A DNA stretch of 64,000 bases from Gliomastix tumulicola (lineage: Eukaryota > Ascomycota > Sordariomycetes > Hypocreales > Bionectriaceae): contig BCHX01000001.1 of NCBI GenBank assembly GCA_001599755.1, positions 3,162,001 through 3,226,000 of the forward strand, given 5' to 3'. Below the pieces are notes generated by a model, which did not search any database, was not told the DNA's origin, and saw nothing but the letters and a program-made list of their open reading frames with translations. Made by a program: the position numbers and the translations under genes. Below are positions 1 through 10,498 of the stretch, one piece after another; position 1 is the stretch's first letter; the number at the start of each line of letters is the position of its first letter.

Positions 1-1
1 G

Positions 2-772
2 GGTGGCTGCAAGGAGCAGGTGGAGAAGCTGAGGGAGGTCGTCGAGATGCCCCTGCTGTCGCCGGAGCGATTCGTTAACCTCGGTATCGACCCGCCGAAG
101 GGCGCTCTGCTTTACGGCCCCCCCGGTACGGGAAAGACGCTCTGCGCGCGAGCCGTCGCCAACCGAACCGACGCGACATTCATCCGTGTCATTGGCAGTG
201 AGCTTGTCCAGAAGTACGTCGGTGAGGGTGCAAGGATGGTGCGTGAGCTCTTCGAGATGGCACGGACGAAGAAGGCCTGCATCATCTTCTTCGACGAGAT
301 CGACGCCGTCGGCGGAGCCCGTTTCGACGACGGTGCTGGCGGTGACAACGAGGTGCAGCGAACCATGCTGGAGCTCATCACACAGCTCGATGGCTTCGAC
401 GCCCGAGGAAACATCAAGGTCATGTTCGCCACCAACAGACCGTCAACACTAGATCCCGCCCTGATGCGACCCGGTCGTATCGACCGCAAGATCGAGTTCT
501 CCCTCCCCGATCTCGAGGGCCGGGCCAACATCCTCCGCATCCACGCCAAGTCCATGTCCGTCGAGCGCGATATCCGCTGGGAGCTCATCTCCCGTCTCTG
601 CCCCAACGCAACCGGCGCCGAGCTACGAAGTGTGTGCACCGAGGCCGGCATGTTCGCCATCCGTGCCAGGAGAAAGGTGGCCTCGGAGAAGGACTTCCTC
701 AGCGCCGTCGACAAGGTCATCAAGGGCAACCTCAAATTCAACTCGACCGCGACCTACATGCAGTACAACTAG
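2..772 (+). CDS. RPT1: 26S proteasome regulatory ATPase Rpt1, 3' part (5' end outside window)
   Basis: Rpt1 is one of six AAA+ ATPases in the base ring of the 19S regulatory particle. The ring unfolds ubiquitylated substrates and feeds them into the 20S core. The frame is open from base 2, so the gene enters from the left and about the first 40% of the protein is missing; 256 residues are visible. The AAA module is complete: Walker A GPPGTGKT, pore-loop-like KYVGEGAR, Walker B IIFFDEIDA, and the second region of homology ending RPGRIDRK. The C-terminus YMQYN is typical of Rpt1 rather than Rpt2, Rpt3 or Rpt5, which end in HbYX motifs. No intron interrupts the visible part. A second proteasome gene, PRE10, lies 8.5 kb away. 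I am sure of the family and nearly sure of the paralogue. Confidence 0.95.
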   Translation, partial: GGCKEQVEKLREVVEMPLLSPERFVNLGIDPPKGALLYGPPGTGKTLCARAVANRTDATFIRVIGSELVQKYVGEGARMVRELFEMARTKKACIIFFDEIDAVGGARFDDGAGGDNEVQRTMLELITQLDGFDARGNIKVMFATNRPSTLDPALMRPGRIDRKIEFSLPDLEGRANILRIHAKSMSVERDIRWELISRLCPNATGAELRSVCTEAGMFAIRARRKVASEKDFLSAVDKVIKGNLKFNSTATYMQYN

Positions 773-1561
773 ACGGGTTAATACGAAACATGAAATGGGG
801 TCTTCTTGTCCTGCATGGTGTAAGAGTAACATAGGTCTGATTCTCCAGGCATCATAGCTCAGGGATTCCATCAGGGGGGAGGAGCCGGCGTTTGCTACGA
901 CACTGGGGTCTTGTTTAAATGATAGAAATCTTCCAGACCATCTTACCTGGCCAGAAGCATCAGTGATTTGTCCATTTATTCAATAGTGCATGCGATCCTC
1001 CTAGAAGACAGCTCACCTCCTTTACAAGTGTGAGGAAAGCAAGGTCGCCTCGCCTATTAGTTTGTTTGAAGCATATAGTAGGATTCAGATAGTTCGTTCC
1101 ACCGGATGCATGCACGTCCAGATTGTTTGATCATCTCTCATAATGGTATTATACCAAGTTTGGGGCTCTACCTAGTAAAGTACTACCTAAGATCCTTTCT
1201 CACTGTCCGCTTGCACTACTCGAGATTCCCATAGCCAGTGACGGGGACAGGTATAAAAACAGGATCAGAGAGAAGAAGTAGAAGGACCAAGTGTAGAGGT
1301 CCTGCTGGGAGTACAATATAAGCCGCCCGTAAGCTGATGTCAGACTTGATATATCTGTCCATACATCAAAAGGAGGAGCCAACTACCGCGAGGCTTGCGG
1401 CTCATTGCTGAAAAGACGCTGTCCGCCAAGCGCTGCCGTATGTGCGAGTTCTAGCCGTGAATCGCCGAGATATCGTGAGAAAAAAGGTGTAGAATGAAAG
1501 AACGCCGCCATCCATAGACCGAAGACCCCCCCGTTATGAAGCGTGAATGAAAATGAAAAAT
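773..1561. other. intergenic, two convergent 3' ends
   Basis: This stretch holds the 3' flanks of RPT1 (+) and of the Cys-rich gene (-). It is more AT-rich than the genes and has only short, non-conserved reading frames. I see no gene, tRNA or repeat. Confidence 0.6.
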
Positions 1562-2263
1562 TCAGACGCCTTCCATCGATAGACATCCCAGGCAGACAAC
1601 ATCCCCTTCAGCGCCTCGCTCGATGCAGCACCGGCTGCAGATTACGCTGCGGTGTCCCCGTGCATGCCATCCCCTTGAACCATGTTCGTGTGATGATGCT
1701 TCGCTCACGGGTGTCGGTGGTGCGTGCTGGTCTTCTGGTTTTGATGATGCCGTATCGTTTGTGAGATCCTCCATCTGGAGTGATCTGGACAACGCCTCCT
1801 GATCCGACAGCGTACCGTCGTCGCCGTCCACGGTGGCGGGTGTCTGGCATTGTCTGATGCACACGAAGCACGTGCGCTCCCCGCAGCCCTGGCAGTCGGC
1901 GAACGAGTCGAGGTGTGATTTCTTGGTCGGCTTCCGATGGCAGACGTGGCACGGTGCCAGCAAAGGCCTCGCACCGCTCCGGTCGTCTACGCCGTGGTGT
2001 GGCGAGGAGAGGGACGTCTTCCGTCGTCGTGGGGGGTGTGTGTCTGGTTCGGTGTGGTTGGCGTCGGTGGTGAGGATCCGAGGCCGCTTCGAGAGGGGGA
2101 CGATCTTTCGGGCCCGGGGGGCGGGTTGGTCGTGATGTAGGAAGAATATATCGCCAGGCTGCTGCGGGTTGTAGAGCCCACGTATGTTCTCGTCGTCTGT
2201 GTCACCCTGCCATCGCCTCTTGCGTGCCAGGTGGGCGTGGACGTCGGTGTCGACAAACGGCAT
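1562..2263 (-). CDS. small cysteine-rich zinc-binding-like protein, unknown function
   Basis: This is a single-exon frame of 233 residues starting at ATG 2263. The N-terminal half is polar and basic, with a likely nuclear-localisation patch (PPRRRK) near residue 80. The middle carries a Cys/His cluster: CHVCHRKP at about residue 104, then CQGCGERTCFVC and a further Cys (IRQC). A Ser/Thr-rich acidic linker follows, then a second cluster near the C-terminus with ICSRCC and CLGCL. The spacing suggests two or more zinc sites, RING/treble-clef-like but not a canonical RING, because no clear C3HC4 order can be drawn. I do not recognise the family. It could be a nuclear zinc protein or E3-like factor; this is inference only. 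It runs in the same direction as CYT1, about 1.1 kb downstream of it. Confidence 0.7.
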   Translation of the reverse strand: MPFVDTDVHAHLARKRRWQGDTDDENIRGLYNPQQPGDIFFLHHDQPAPRARKIVPLSKRPRILTTDANHTEPDTHPPRRRKTSLSSPHHGVDDRSGARPLLAPCHVCHRKPTKKSHLDSFADCQGCGERTCFVCIRQCQTPATVDGDDGTLSDQEALSRSLQMEDLTNDTASSKPEDQHAPPTPVSEASSHEHGSRGWHARGHRSVICSRCCIERGAEGDVVCLGCLSMEGV

Positions 2264-3340
2264 AATCGCTCTCTCTTGGGGAAGACGAGCCCTAGTACAA
2301 CGTCCCCGTCTCCTTCTTCACGTCCTAGATACACCCAAAATGCGTCTTCCAGAGACAGGTTGTGCTGATGGGAACGGTCGAGCAGCACAGACAAGCGGCG
2401 GTATCGTGCATGGAACCGGGAGACGCCAGATGTCGATGCAGGTTGCAGGAAAGAGGGAGGGTGGTATTCTCGCAGTTCCCACCGGATCGAGTGGTTTTGG
2501 AGGCGACCCGTAATTATAATGGTCAGCTGAATACACGACCTGCTCAAGATGGACAGAAGATGGGAATTGAAGGAATGCAAAGAGTAAATGGCGCCGGGGA
2601 GGGTCGAGGGCAGCTGAGGTTGATGGGGAGCGTGAAGGGACCCTGCAGTTGGCTGTTTTGGTCGCTGGGAGTGGGGCCAGGCACACGCTGTTCTGGCGCC
2701 ACCGGCGGCGTCGGCCGGGTGACATAAATAACCGAGGAATTGGACAGTTAGCAGTGCGACTCACTACCCCTAACCATTATGTCAGCACTCTCGGCTTTCA
2801 TGGCCGTCACTGTAGTGCCTACCTGCCTAACGTTCACTACTACTACTATAGTAATTCCCTCCATATGTGGGAAACCTGTTGGATCCTAAGCTGAATGAGG
2901 AGGCGTTGCACGGTCAGCTGTTTGGCGGGCCGGCTCTGCACACAACGTACAGACTTGTTTGACTGGATCACAGCGTCAAGGCTAAGCCGAGGTCACACCA
3001 CTATAGGTTGGCGACCAACAGCGGATGTTTAGCCCAGATCCAACTAAGCCCAAGTTTCAAATATCCACGTGTCGGACACAACATTGACAAGTCACCATAT
3101 TATGTATTGCGTGTTCGTCGAACAAACAAGGCCATCGGACAACAACGACCGACTATAGACGTAAAAACAAAAGAACTAGGTATTGGAGGTTAAAATCTGA
3201 TTTACACACAGTACCTGGCTGCCGCTATCCTGCCACCAGCATGCCTTCCTCGATTCTAACCCGCCACCATGGACAAATGAGCCGTTCTAAAGGGAGCAAC
3301 TACTACTTATACACTTTATGGAGCAACCGTTCCGTCTAGA
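2264..3340. other. intergenic: upstream of Cys-rich gene, downstream of CYT1
   Basis: Non-coding as far as I can see. It should carry the promoter of the Cys-rich gene (near 2264-2800) and the 3' end of CYT1 (near 3340). A short (TAC)n-like run lies around 2837-2850. Longer frames on the minus strand here lack recognisable domains or ATG-based gene structure. Confidence 0.5.
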
Positions 3341-4641
3341 TTAACGGCGGACCTTGCTCTCGGCAGGAGGGTCATAAGCAATCTTCCTCGACTTGAGCCA
3401 AGCCCACTTGTATCGCTTGACGTAGACGCTGAGTGCCCAGAGGACCGAGGTAACGACGAGCACCTTGGCTCCCATCTTCTTGCGCTGGTCCATCTCGGGC
3501 TCCGCGGCCCAGTTGAGGAACTCGACAACGTCCTTGGCCATCTGCGAGGTGGAGGCCGGGGTGCCGTCCTCGTACTCGACGAGGCCGTCGTAGAGAACAC
3601 GAGCCATACCGATACCAGTACCGGGGAAGTAGGGGTTGAAGTTCATGCCGGGGGCGACGACGGCACCAGCAGGGGCCTCCTCGGGGTAGCCGGTCAGAAG
3701 GGAGAAGATGTAGTTGGTGCCGCCGTGTCGGGCCTTGACGATCAGGCTCAGATCGGGGGGCAGGGCACCGTTGTTGGCGAATCGGGCAGCCTCCTCGTTC
3801 TTGTAGGGAGCAGGGATGTAGTCGGCCAGCTTGCCGGCACGCAGCTGGATCTCGCCCTGCTCATCGGGCTCGCCAGGGTACTCGTTGGCCTCGGCCAGAG
3901 CCTTGGCCTCATCGACGGTCAGGACGGCGCCAACGAGGGTTCGGTAAGGAATTCGGTCGAGAGAGTGGCAGGAGGCGCAAACTTCCTGGTAGACCTGGAA
4001 ACCTCGGCGAAGACTGTAATTTGATGATCAGTACACGACCGGGTTTCACATGTTAAAATGGACAGGGGGGCACTCACGCCTGGTGGTCGTAGGTCTTAAA
4101 CCACTGCTCATGAACCCAAGGGTACTTGGTAGAGTGCAGACTGCGTCAATGGTTAGCCACGTCGTTCCCGCCTCAAGACCAGCCCAACAATTTATGCCTC
4201 AACGGTGAAGCGTCCGTGTCGCGCCCGTATTTCCCGTCGGTAGCTCTTCGATTCCAACGTACCCTTCCTCAGCAGGAGTAGCAGCGTGAGCCACGGGTCC
4301 GAACATGTGGTAATACCAAGCAATTGACCCAACGGCGAGGGTGGTCGAGGCGGCGGCGGCGATGTTCAGTCGGGTAGGAGCAGCTTCGCCAGCAGCGCCA
4401 GAGCTCGTCGAGGCGGCACGCTGCAGGAAACCAATGTCAGCTCAGTCTCAATGGCAATCCCACGCCTCGAACGATGCAATTGGGGTCGTCGAGCAGCAGC
4501 CCGGGCATGTGGCCTGATGCCTCTACCCGGCGGTCGTTCGGTCCAAGGGGAGTGTCCTCGACGTACCTTGGTGACATTAGTCGCGCCGTTCCGGAGCCCA
4601 TTGAGGGTGCGCGTCGAGCGCAGGCATGATCTCGCCAACAT
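3341..4641 (-). CDS. CYT1: cytochrome c1, heme protein of respiratory complex III
   Basis: Cytochrome c1 passes electrons from the Rieske protein to cytochrome c on the outer face of the inner mitochondrial membrane. Read in transcript order, the exons are 4641-4567, 4420-4263, 4140-4078 and 4013-3341, all with GT-AG borders. Together they give 322 residues, close to the usual size. The N-terminus (MLARSCLRSTR) is a basic targeting sequence, followed by a hydrophobic Ala-rich sorting segment. The covalent heme site CASCH is at residues 111-115, just after LRRGFQVY. The axial Met lies in GTGIGMARV (about M235). A C-terminal anchor (LVVTSVLWALSVYV) is followed by basic residues. The start is the first ATG in frame with the presequence. 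The gene is divergent from RNA1, with 412 bp between start codons. Confidence 0.95.
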
Positions 4642-5053
4642 GATTGGCAAGCTCGCTTCAATCCGTAGAGAGAGCCGCAGTCGAGGAAGTACGGCGGCGT
4701 TGAGGATGCGTCTCGAGGTCAGAGGACGGAGGGTGAGAGCTTTTGGGTTGCCGAATTTCTTCTCCGTAGCAATCGGAATTTGACGGCTGTTGATTGGGCG
4801 GGTCACGTGTTGTTAAATGGGTCAATTTTACACTTCATAGCTTACATAACCGAGGCTTCGTCCCATGGCTACCCTGCACCATTTTTGGAGACTTTGGCGG
4901 GGGCGGGGCATTCACCACGATTCAGTGATTTTTCCCAAGGCAACCTCACCATCATTCCGACTTTCCTGCGGTTTAGCGAGAATTTCTTCTTTTTCCAAGA
5001 CTTTTTTCCTTACTTGGTAGTATATCATTTGCTTTGCTCCTCACTAATTCAAT
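4642..5053. promoter_or_regulatory. divergent promoter region, CYT1 / RNA1
   Basis: 412 bp separate the start codons of CYT1 (-) and RNA1 (+), so both promoters and 5' UTRs must lie here. The RNA1 side is pyrimidine-rich (CT/TTTTTC tracts near 4980-5020), as is common before fungal housekeeping starts. No specific operator was identified. Confidence 0.6.
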
Positions 5054-6388
5054 ATGACGATCTCCCACAAAGTCTTCTCCCTCGAGGGCAAGGGGCTGAA
5101 GCTCGACACCGAGGCGGACCTCGAGCCGCACATTGCGGCGCTGCGTGCGCAGGACGACATCGACGAGGTCAGGTTTCTTGGGAACACTCTGGGCATCGGG
5201 GCTTGCAAGCTGCTTGGCGAGGTGCTCGCAACGAAGAAGACCCTCAAGGTACTTTCCAACCCTTACTCCCCCCCTGGTTCAGCAGTGGACGACTAACAAA
5301 GAACCCTCCCCCCCGCACAGTCCGCGAACCTTGCCGACATCTTCACCGGCCGACTCCTCAGCGAGATCCCCGAGGCCCTCTCCGCGCTCCTGACGTCCGT
5401 CGTCAACCTACCAAACCTCACCACCATCAACCTCAACGACAACGCCTTCGGTCTGAACCTCGTCGCGCCCCTCGTCGCCTTCCTCTCCTCGCACGTCCCC
5501 CTCCAGCACCTCTACCTGAACAACAACGGCCTGGGCCCCCACGCGGGTATCCTCATCGCCGATGCTCTCTCGGAGCTCCACGCGAAGAAGGAGGCGGCGC
5601 GGAAGAAGGGCAAGCAGGTCCCGGACCTCGAGACCGTGATCTGCGGCCGGAATCGACTGGAGAACGGCAGCATGACGGCATGGGCCAAGGCGTACAGCCT
5701 CCACAACAAGATCAAGGTGATCAAGATGGTGCAGAACGGTATCCGACAGGAGGGTATCTCGCACCTCCTCAGCGAGGGTCTGAACACGGCGACCAGCCTG
5801 CAGGTCCTCGATCTCCAGGACAACACATTCACGTTATCGGGCGCCAAGGCCCTCGCCAAGGTCGTCCCTGAATGGAGTGCGATCCAGGAACTCGGCGTTG
5901 GAGACTCCCTCCTCGGTGCCAAAGGAGGTGTCCTTCTCGCCAAGGCCCTCGCCGACGGGAAGAACAAGAAGCTCGAGATTCTCCGTCTCCAGTACAACGA
6001 TATTACCACCGCCGGTCTGCAGGGCCTCGCAAACGCAGCCAAGGAAGCTCTCCCATCTTTGAGGAGGATCGAGCTCAATGGAAATAAATTCGCAGAGGAA
6101 GACGACGGCATTATTACTCTTCAGACCCTCCTCCAGGACCGAAAAGACAAGTTCGCGGGGGATATTGTCATCGAGGATGACTGGGGCGTCGACAGCCTGA
6201 GCGATCTGGAAGAGGAGAGCGAAGAGGAGGAGGAGGAGGAGGAAGAGGAAGAGGAAGAGATCTCACCCAAGAAGAGGGCTGAGAAGCTCATCAAGGAGGC
6301 CGAGGAAGCCCAGGAGGAACCTACTGTCCAGCTCAAGGACAAGAAGGTGGACGAGCTTGCCGAGAAGCTCGAGAAGACGCAAATTTAG
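5054..6388 (+). CDS. RNA1: Ran GTPase-activating protein (RanGAP)
   Basis: RanGAP stimulates GTP hydrolysis by Ran/Gsp1 in the cytoplasm and so sets the direction of nuclear transport. Exon 1 is 5054-5248. The intron is 5249-5320, with a GACTAAC branch site and GCACAG acceptor. Exon 2 is 5321-6388. The product is 420 residues, near the fungal family size. It is built of RI-type leucine-rich repeats (for example TTINLNDNAFG, LQHLYLNNNGLG, VICGRNRLENG, LQVLDLQDNTF, LEILRLQYNDI, LRRIELNGNKF). The Arg in VICGRNRLENG fits the region of the catalytic arginine of the family. After the repeats comes a long Glu run encoded by near-perfect GAG/GAA repeats (6211-6260), then a Lys/Glu-rich tail, as in yeast Rna1. 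The gene is divergent from CYT1. Confidence 0.95.
6211..6260 (+). repeat. GAG/GAA trinucleotide tract coding poly-Glu in RNA1
   Basis: An almost pure GAG/GAA run encodes the acidic tail that is conserved in kind in RanGAP. It is expected to vary in length between strains. Confidence 0.85.
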
Positions 6389-7034
6389 ATTTCACAAGTT
6401 CAGACAGACAGAACAGAATATTAGGATTAGACTCATTTGATACCCTCGTTCCCTTGCTCACGTCTTGTTATTATCATAATTCACCTAGCTAGGCATGTAT
6501 CTCTTCATATTATTGAGGTGCAAAGACCTAGTCTCTGTAACACCTCCTCAGGGATCGGTGTGTAGTACTAACTCAACAGACAAGCCGTGCTACCAAGATG
6601 AAAAAATGCAACTGCAACGGAGAACATACCTCAGATAGATAGAATGGCTTCATTCTTCTAGATGTCAGGCTGAGAGTTAGCTGATGTTACATCGGAAAGC
6701 TCTTGGAGGGTTAGGGAGAAGAGGAGAGTGTGTATGTAAAGAGAGAGAGGAGAGTATGAGAGGAGATCTTAGGAAAAGTTGTCCGCCGCGTACATGCCCC
6801 AGCTCCTCGCAACAAACAGATCAGATTAATCTTCCCATGAGCCAACAATCATGATTCATAACATAGTAATAGCCCCTGAGCCAGCCATATAGACAAAGAA
6901 CCAACACCACCAGCCCAGCACTCTGATTCTCTCCATCCTCCTGATCCTATCTGCTCAAAAGACCTGTTCAAGGTGGTCTTGTATAGAACTACCTAGGTAG
7001 TACCAAGCTTTGACGAAAGACATGACGGCGTGGC
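6389..7034. other. intergenic, convergent 3' flanks
   Basis: 3' flanks of RNA1 (+) and of the conserved unknown gene (-). It contains a GA-rich stretch at about 6713-6766 and otherwise only unremarkable sequence. No gene was seen. Confidence 0.6.
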
Positions 7035-7853
7035 TCACATCTGCATCACATCCATCCCGTCGCCCTGTCCGCCACGGAAATGCTCAAAGGCACCGTACTG
7101 TGATGCCATCTCCATCTGCTGCTGCTCTCGGGCACAGTCGGGGCCCATGAAGACGGGATCGGTTGCTCGGTTGTACATCTGGGCGTTCATCCGCATTCTC
7201 TCCCTCTCCTCCCGCTCCTGCTCCCGCCGCATAAGCTCCTCGTAGCCGGACGTCATATACGGCTCCGGTTCCGAGGCGGTCTGCTGGTGCCACTGGCCGT
7301 TGCTGGTCTGGACAACGGTGCCGTCTAGGCTGACGGCCTGTGCGAGCTGTGACCTCTCGTGTCTCTGACGGGCAAGCTGCTCCTCGTGCTCGACGGTGGT
7401 GCTGCTCCAAGCCAGGGACGGGATGTCGGCAGCGTGCGAGGGCGGGCAGATGCTCCAGAGCTCGATGAGCCTCCGCTGCTGCGGCGCCTCGGCGACCTTG
7501 AAGAGCTGCAGCTGCGAGGGCGTCAGGGTCGACGGGTCGACGCCGTGGATGCGGAGCACTCTCTCGGCGGACGTGGCGTCACTCTGTGAGGGCTCTGACG
7601 ACGCCCGCTCCAGCTCGTCCTCGGTGGACGGGTTGACGGCGTGTGCGGAGTGGTTGTAGTGCTGTGAGACGGAGTAGGCGATGTTCTGCGCCGGCGCCGC
7701 CGACGAGGGCCCGGCGATGGACTGCAGGTGGTGGTTGGCGACCTCCTGACGGGGGATGCTGGCCTCGTAGTCGGGGTTGAAGGTCAGGTTCCGGGAGAAG
7801 AGAGCAGCAAGCTCGTCGTGAGCCTGCTGCATGCTTGGTTGGAAGGACATCAT
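7035..7853 (-). CDS. conserved fungal protein of unknown function
   Basis: This is a 272-residue single-exon frame that opens with tandem ATGs (7853 and 7850). The upstream sequence ends in an ACACCAG acceptor-like site directly before the start, so a 5' UTR intron is possible. The N-terminal part is low complexity (Ser, Ala, His, Gln). The central block around residues 100-140 (RIHGVDPSTLTPSQLQLFKVA, then RRLIELWSICPP) looks like a conserved core, with a helix rich in L, Q and R. The C-terminal half has a charged coiled-coil-like run (EELMRREQEREERERMRM) and ends Met/Gln/Gly-rich. I see no membrane segment, signal peptide or catalytic motif. It may be a nuclear or regulatory scaffold, but no function is claimed. 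It is divergent from PRE10 across 1.4 kb. Confidence 0.75.
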   Translation of the reverse strand: MMSFQPSMQQAHDELAALFSRNLTFNPDYEASIPRQEVANHHLQSIAGPSSAAPAQNIAYSVSQHYNHSAHAVNPSTEDELERASSEPSQSDATSAERVLRIHGVDPSTLTPSQLQLFKVAEAPQQRRLIELWSICPPSHAADIPSLAWSSTTVEHEEQLARQRHERSQLAQAVSLDGTVVQTSNGQWHQQTASEPEPYMTSGYEELMRREQEREERERMRMNAQMYNRATDPVFMGPDCAREQQQMEMASQYGAFEHFRGGQGDGMDVMQM

Positions 7854-9246
7854 CTTCTGGTGTTGATGTCAGGTCGATGTGTTAGTTGTTGGTCCGTAGG
7901 AATGATATCAGAGGTGAATCGAATTTGACTAACGACAGGTTCTCGTTCTTGTACAGGAAAGCGACTCAAGCAAGCAAGATAAGGAGTAGTAAGGCTACCA
8001 GATCAAGATCTGGGTTGTATGGCACAAAGAGATGAGATCGACCGAAGACGTAATGCAACAAGATCTGGGCGTCAGGTGAGAATAAATGGCCTTATGGCAG
8101 GTATGCTTTGTCTCTGGTTCCTCGTTTGCTTGCGTACAAAAGTAAGTGCGGTGATGGTGTATAAATAAGTAGTAGACAGGCAGGTGAGCAGGCACCTCAA
8201 ACAAGTTCCAGGAAGGTGTGATGAATAAACAAAAAATCAAAGAAGGATCGAGCGGCTGATCGATGCAGGTACTTGCAAAGACGGTGATCACTGCAGTCTT
8301 GTTCCGGAATGCGACACAGATATTCGGTGCAGAATCAGGGGAGCAGAATATACCTGAACGGCTGGCTCGATGATAAAGAATTCCAGAACCAGGAAATGTT
8401 CTCGCTGCTTTTCGACGGCTGTTTTAATACGTGAAAAGGGAAGAGCACAGGAGTGAATCACCTCGTGGGGAAGTTCACGATGATGTGTTGGGTAGCCATA
8501 CGCCTGTTGGGCTTGTCATGCTGGGTCACAAGACTGGGGAAAACGGTCAGGAGCAGGCGCTTAATAGGCTGGACAAGGGCGACAAGCGCACCGGCTGGGG
8601 CACTAGCTGAGCAGGTCAACAAGGGGTCCGTTTGCTTGTCCTCAGTCACTGGATATGAGGCAGTAAAATACACGGCCACTTAGCCGTTTAATGAGGAGTC
8701 GTGGAGCTGGTCCTGCTCGGCCAAGAGCATGAGTTGGTGCTGCGCTGTGGAGAGACGCACAACGCATCCCAAATGCATACATACATCTAGTTCCAGAAGA
8801 AATCGCCATGTTCGCTAAAATGGCTGCGATGGAGGGGTCATCGAAGGATGACGCGTGTGATCTATTTCTCCGATGACTGATCCAGTGCGCCAGGCAGTCA
8901 GTCCATGATGATGGCGGAGGGAGAAAAGAGCGAACGGGTGCGACCTCTCACAAGAGAACGGAGTGTGGGGGTGGGTACATTGTGGCTTGTCCATCAGCCA
9001 CCTGTGGCTAGTGCCTGCCCACCAGCCTCAGCAGCTTGCACCACGCACCACGCAGCTTGTGGGCTGCCTAACGCTGCTGCTGCTGCTGCTTGAAGCTGTA
9101 GATTCATTCCACCACGTCCACCACCCCCCCAATCACCACAGCTCCCTCTCCGTCTCCCTCTCGCGCAGAAACACGCACTGCGTCTCCTCCCGCTTCACAT
9201 CCCCTCACATCTACCAATTGTCAACTAAGCCCGACGCACAGCCAGG
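7854..9246. promoter_or_regulatory. long divergent upstream region (unknown gene / PRE10)
   Basis: 1.4 kb between two divergent starts. It holds a (CTG)n run at about 9072-9090 and a CT-rich, TATA-less stretch (9120-9190) close to PRE10 that is probably its 5' UTR and promoter. No convincing gene was found on either strand. Confidence 0.5.
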
Positions 9247-10298
9247 ATGGTAAGCTCCCCGACTCCTCACCATCCCGACCATCGTGGGGCAAGCCTCGTC
9301 CATCTAACATTCGTCACCGCAGACGTCCATAGGCACGGGCTACGATCTCCTCAACTCCATCTTCTCTCCCGACGGCCGCAACTTCCAGGTCGAATACGCC
9401 GTCAAGGCTGTGGAGAATGGCGGCACCTCGATCGGCATCCGGGCCAAGGACGGCGTCGTCCTCGCCGTCGAGAAGGTCATTGCGTCGAAGCTGCTGAAGC
9501 CCGGAGCGAACAAGCGGATTGCCACCATCGATTCACACATTGGAGCTGTACGGAGCCTCCTCCTCTTCTCCCATTCTTGAAACCCTCCCTCTAGATGAGC
9601 CGACGGCAGCTAACCTGCATACTCCCTGATAGGTGTACTCCGGCATGGTCCCTGACGGACGACACTTTGTCGACCGCGCCCGCGACGAGTCCGCCTCCTG
9701 GCGCTCCAACTTCAAGACGCCCATCCCCACGGCGGACCTCGCCTCCCGCATGGGCGGCTACCTGCAAGCCTACACCATGTACGGCTCCGTCCGGCCCTTC
9801 GGCATCACCGCCATCGTCGGCGGCTTCGACACCTCGGAGGAGACCCCCGTCGACGGCGAGGTCGGCTCCGGCCCCTCGGTCGGCGCCGGCGGCAAGGTCC
9901 CCGGCAAGCACGGCGGCCCGTTCCTCTACATGATCGAGCCCAGCGGCCAGTACTGGGGCTACTACGGCGCCGCGACGGGCAAGGGCCGGCAGTCAGCCAA
10001 GGCGGAGCTCGAGAAGCTCGACCTCGCCGCGGGTACCCTCACGCTCGAGCAGGCCGTCAAGGAGGCCGCCAAGATCATCTACCACGCCCACAAGGACAAC
10101 AAGGACAAGGAGTTTGAGCTCGAGATGACGTGGATCAGCGGCGTTGACGGCCCGACTAAGGGCCGCCACGTCGAGGTGCCCAAGGAGCTGCGGGAGGAGG
10201 CCGAGAGATTAGCAAAGGCCGAGGACGAGTCAGATGATGACGACGAGGACGAGGAAGACGAGGATGATGATGACGATGACGACAAGATGAAAGACTGA
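9247..10298 (+). CDS. PRE10: 20S proteasome alpha subunit (Pre10/PSMA3 type)
   Basis: This is an outer-ring alpha subunit of the 20S proteasome. The coding exons are 9247-9249 (the ATG alone), 9323-9547 and 9633-10298. Introns 9250-9322 and 9548-9632 have GT-AG borders, with a GCTAACC branch site in the second. The product is 297 residues. The exon 2 product begins TSIGTGYDLL, followed by the alpha-subunit signature FSPDGRNFQVEYAVKAVENG. Later blocks GMVPDGRHFVDRARDE and TADLASRMGGYLQAYTMYGSVRPFG match the PSMA3/Pre10 group. The tail is strongly acidic (D/E runs, 10225-10285) as in yeast Pre10. The start is fixed by the missing N-terminal Met in exon 2 and a clean ATG|GTAAG donor. It is convergent with POL5, with 200 bp between stops. 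Confidence 0.93.
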
Positions 10299-10498
10299 GC
10301 TTCCGAGGAGGATGGAAAGGGGCCAAAAAACGTCCACTGGCGCATTTGTATTATCGTGTCATACAGGGAAGGCGTCATTAGAGAATAATGAATGAATCTC
10401 AGTCAAGTCAGGTCAACTGAGCTTCTGCATGTCTATTCTATAGTAGTCTATCGCTGTCATGTACATCGTCCTGCAGATGGATCACTCCGTCACTCAGC

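Noticed and set aside
2318..2764. Frames at 1987-2764 on the minus strand as an N-terminal exon of the Cys-rich gene
   Set aside because: No donor/acceptor pair joins them in phase to the main frame, and the main frame has its own ATG at 2263.
8376..8402. Heat-shock-element-like GAA/TTC cluster upstream of PRE10
   Set aside because: Only one correctly spaced TTC/GAA pair (8381-8388). The next units are out of 5-bp register, and the site is 850 bp from the gene.
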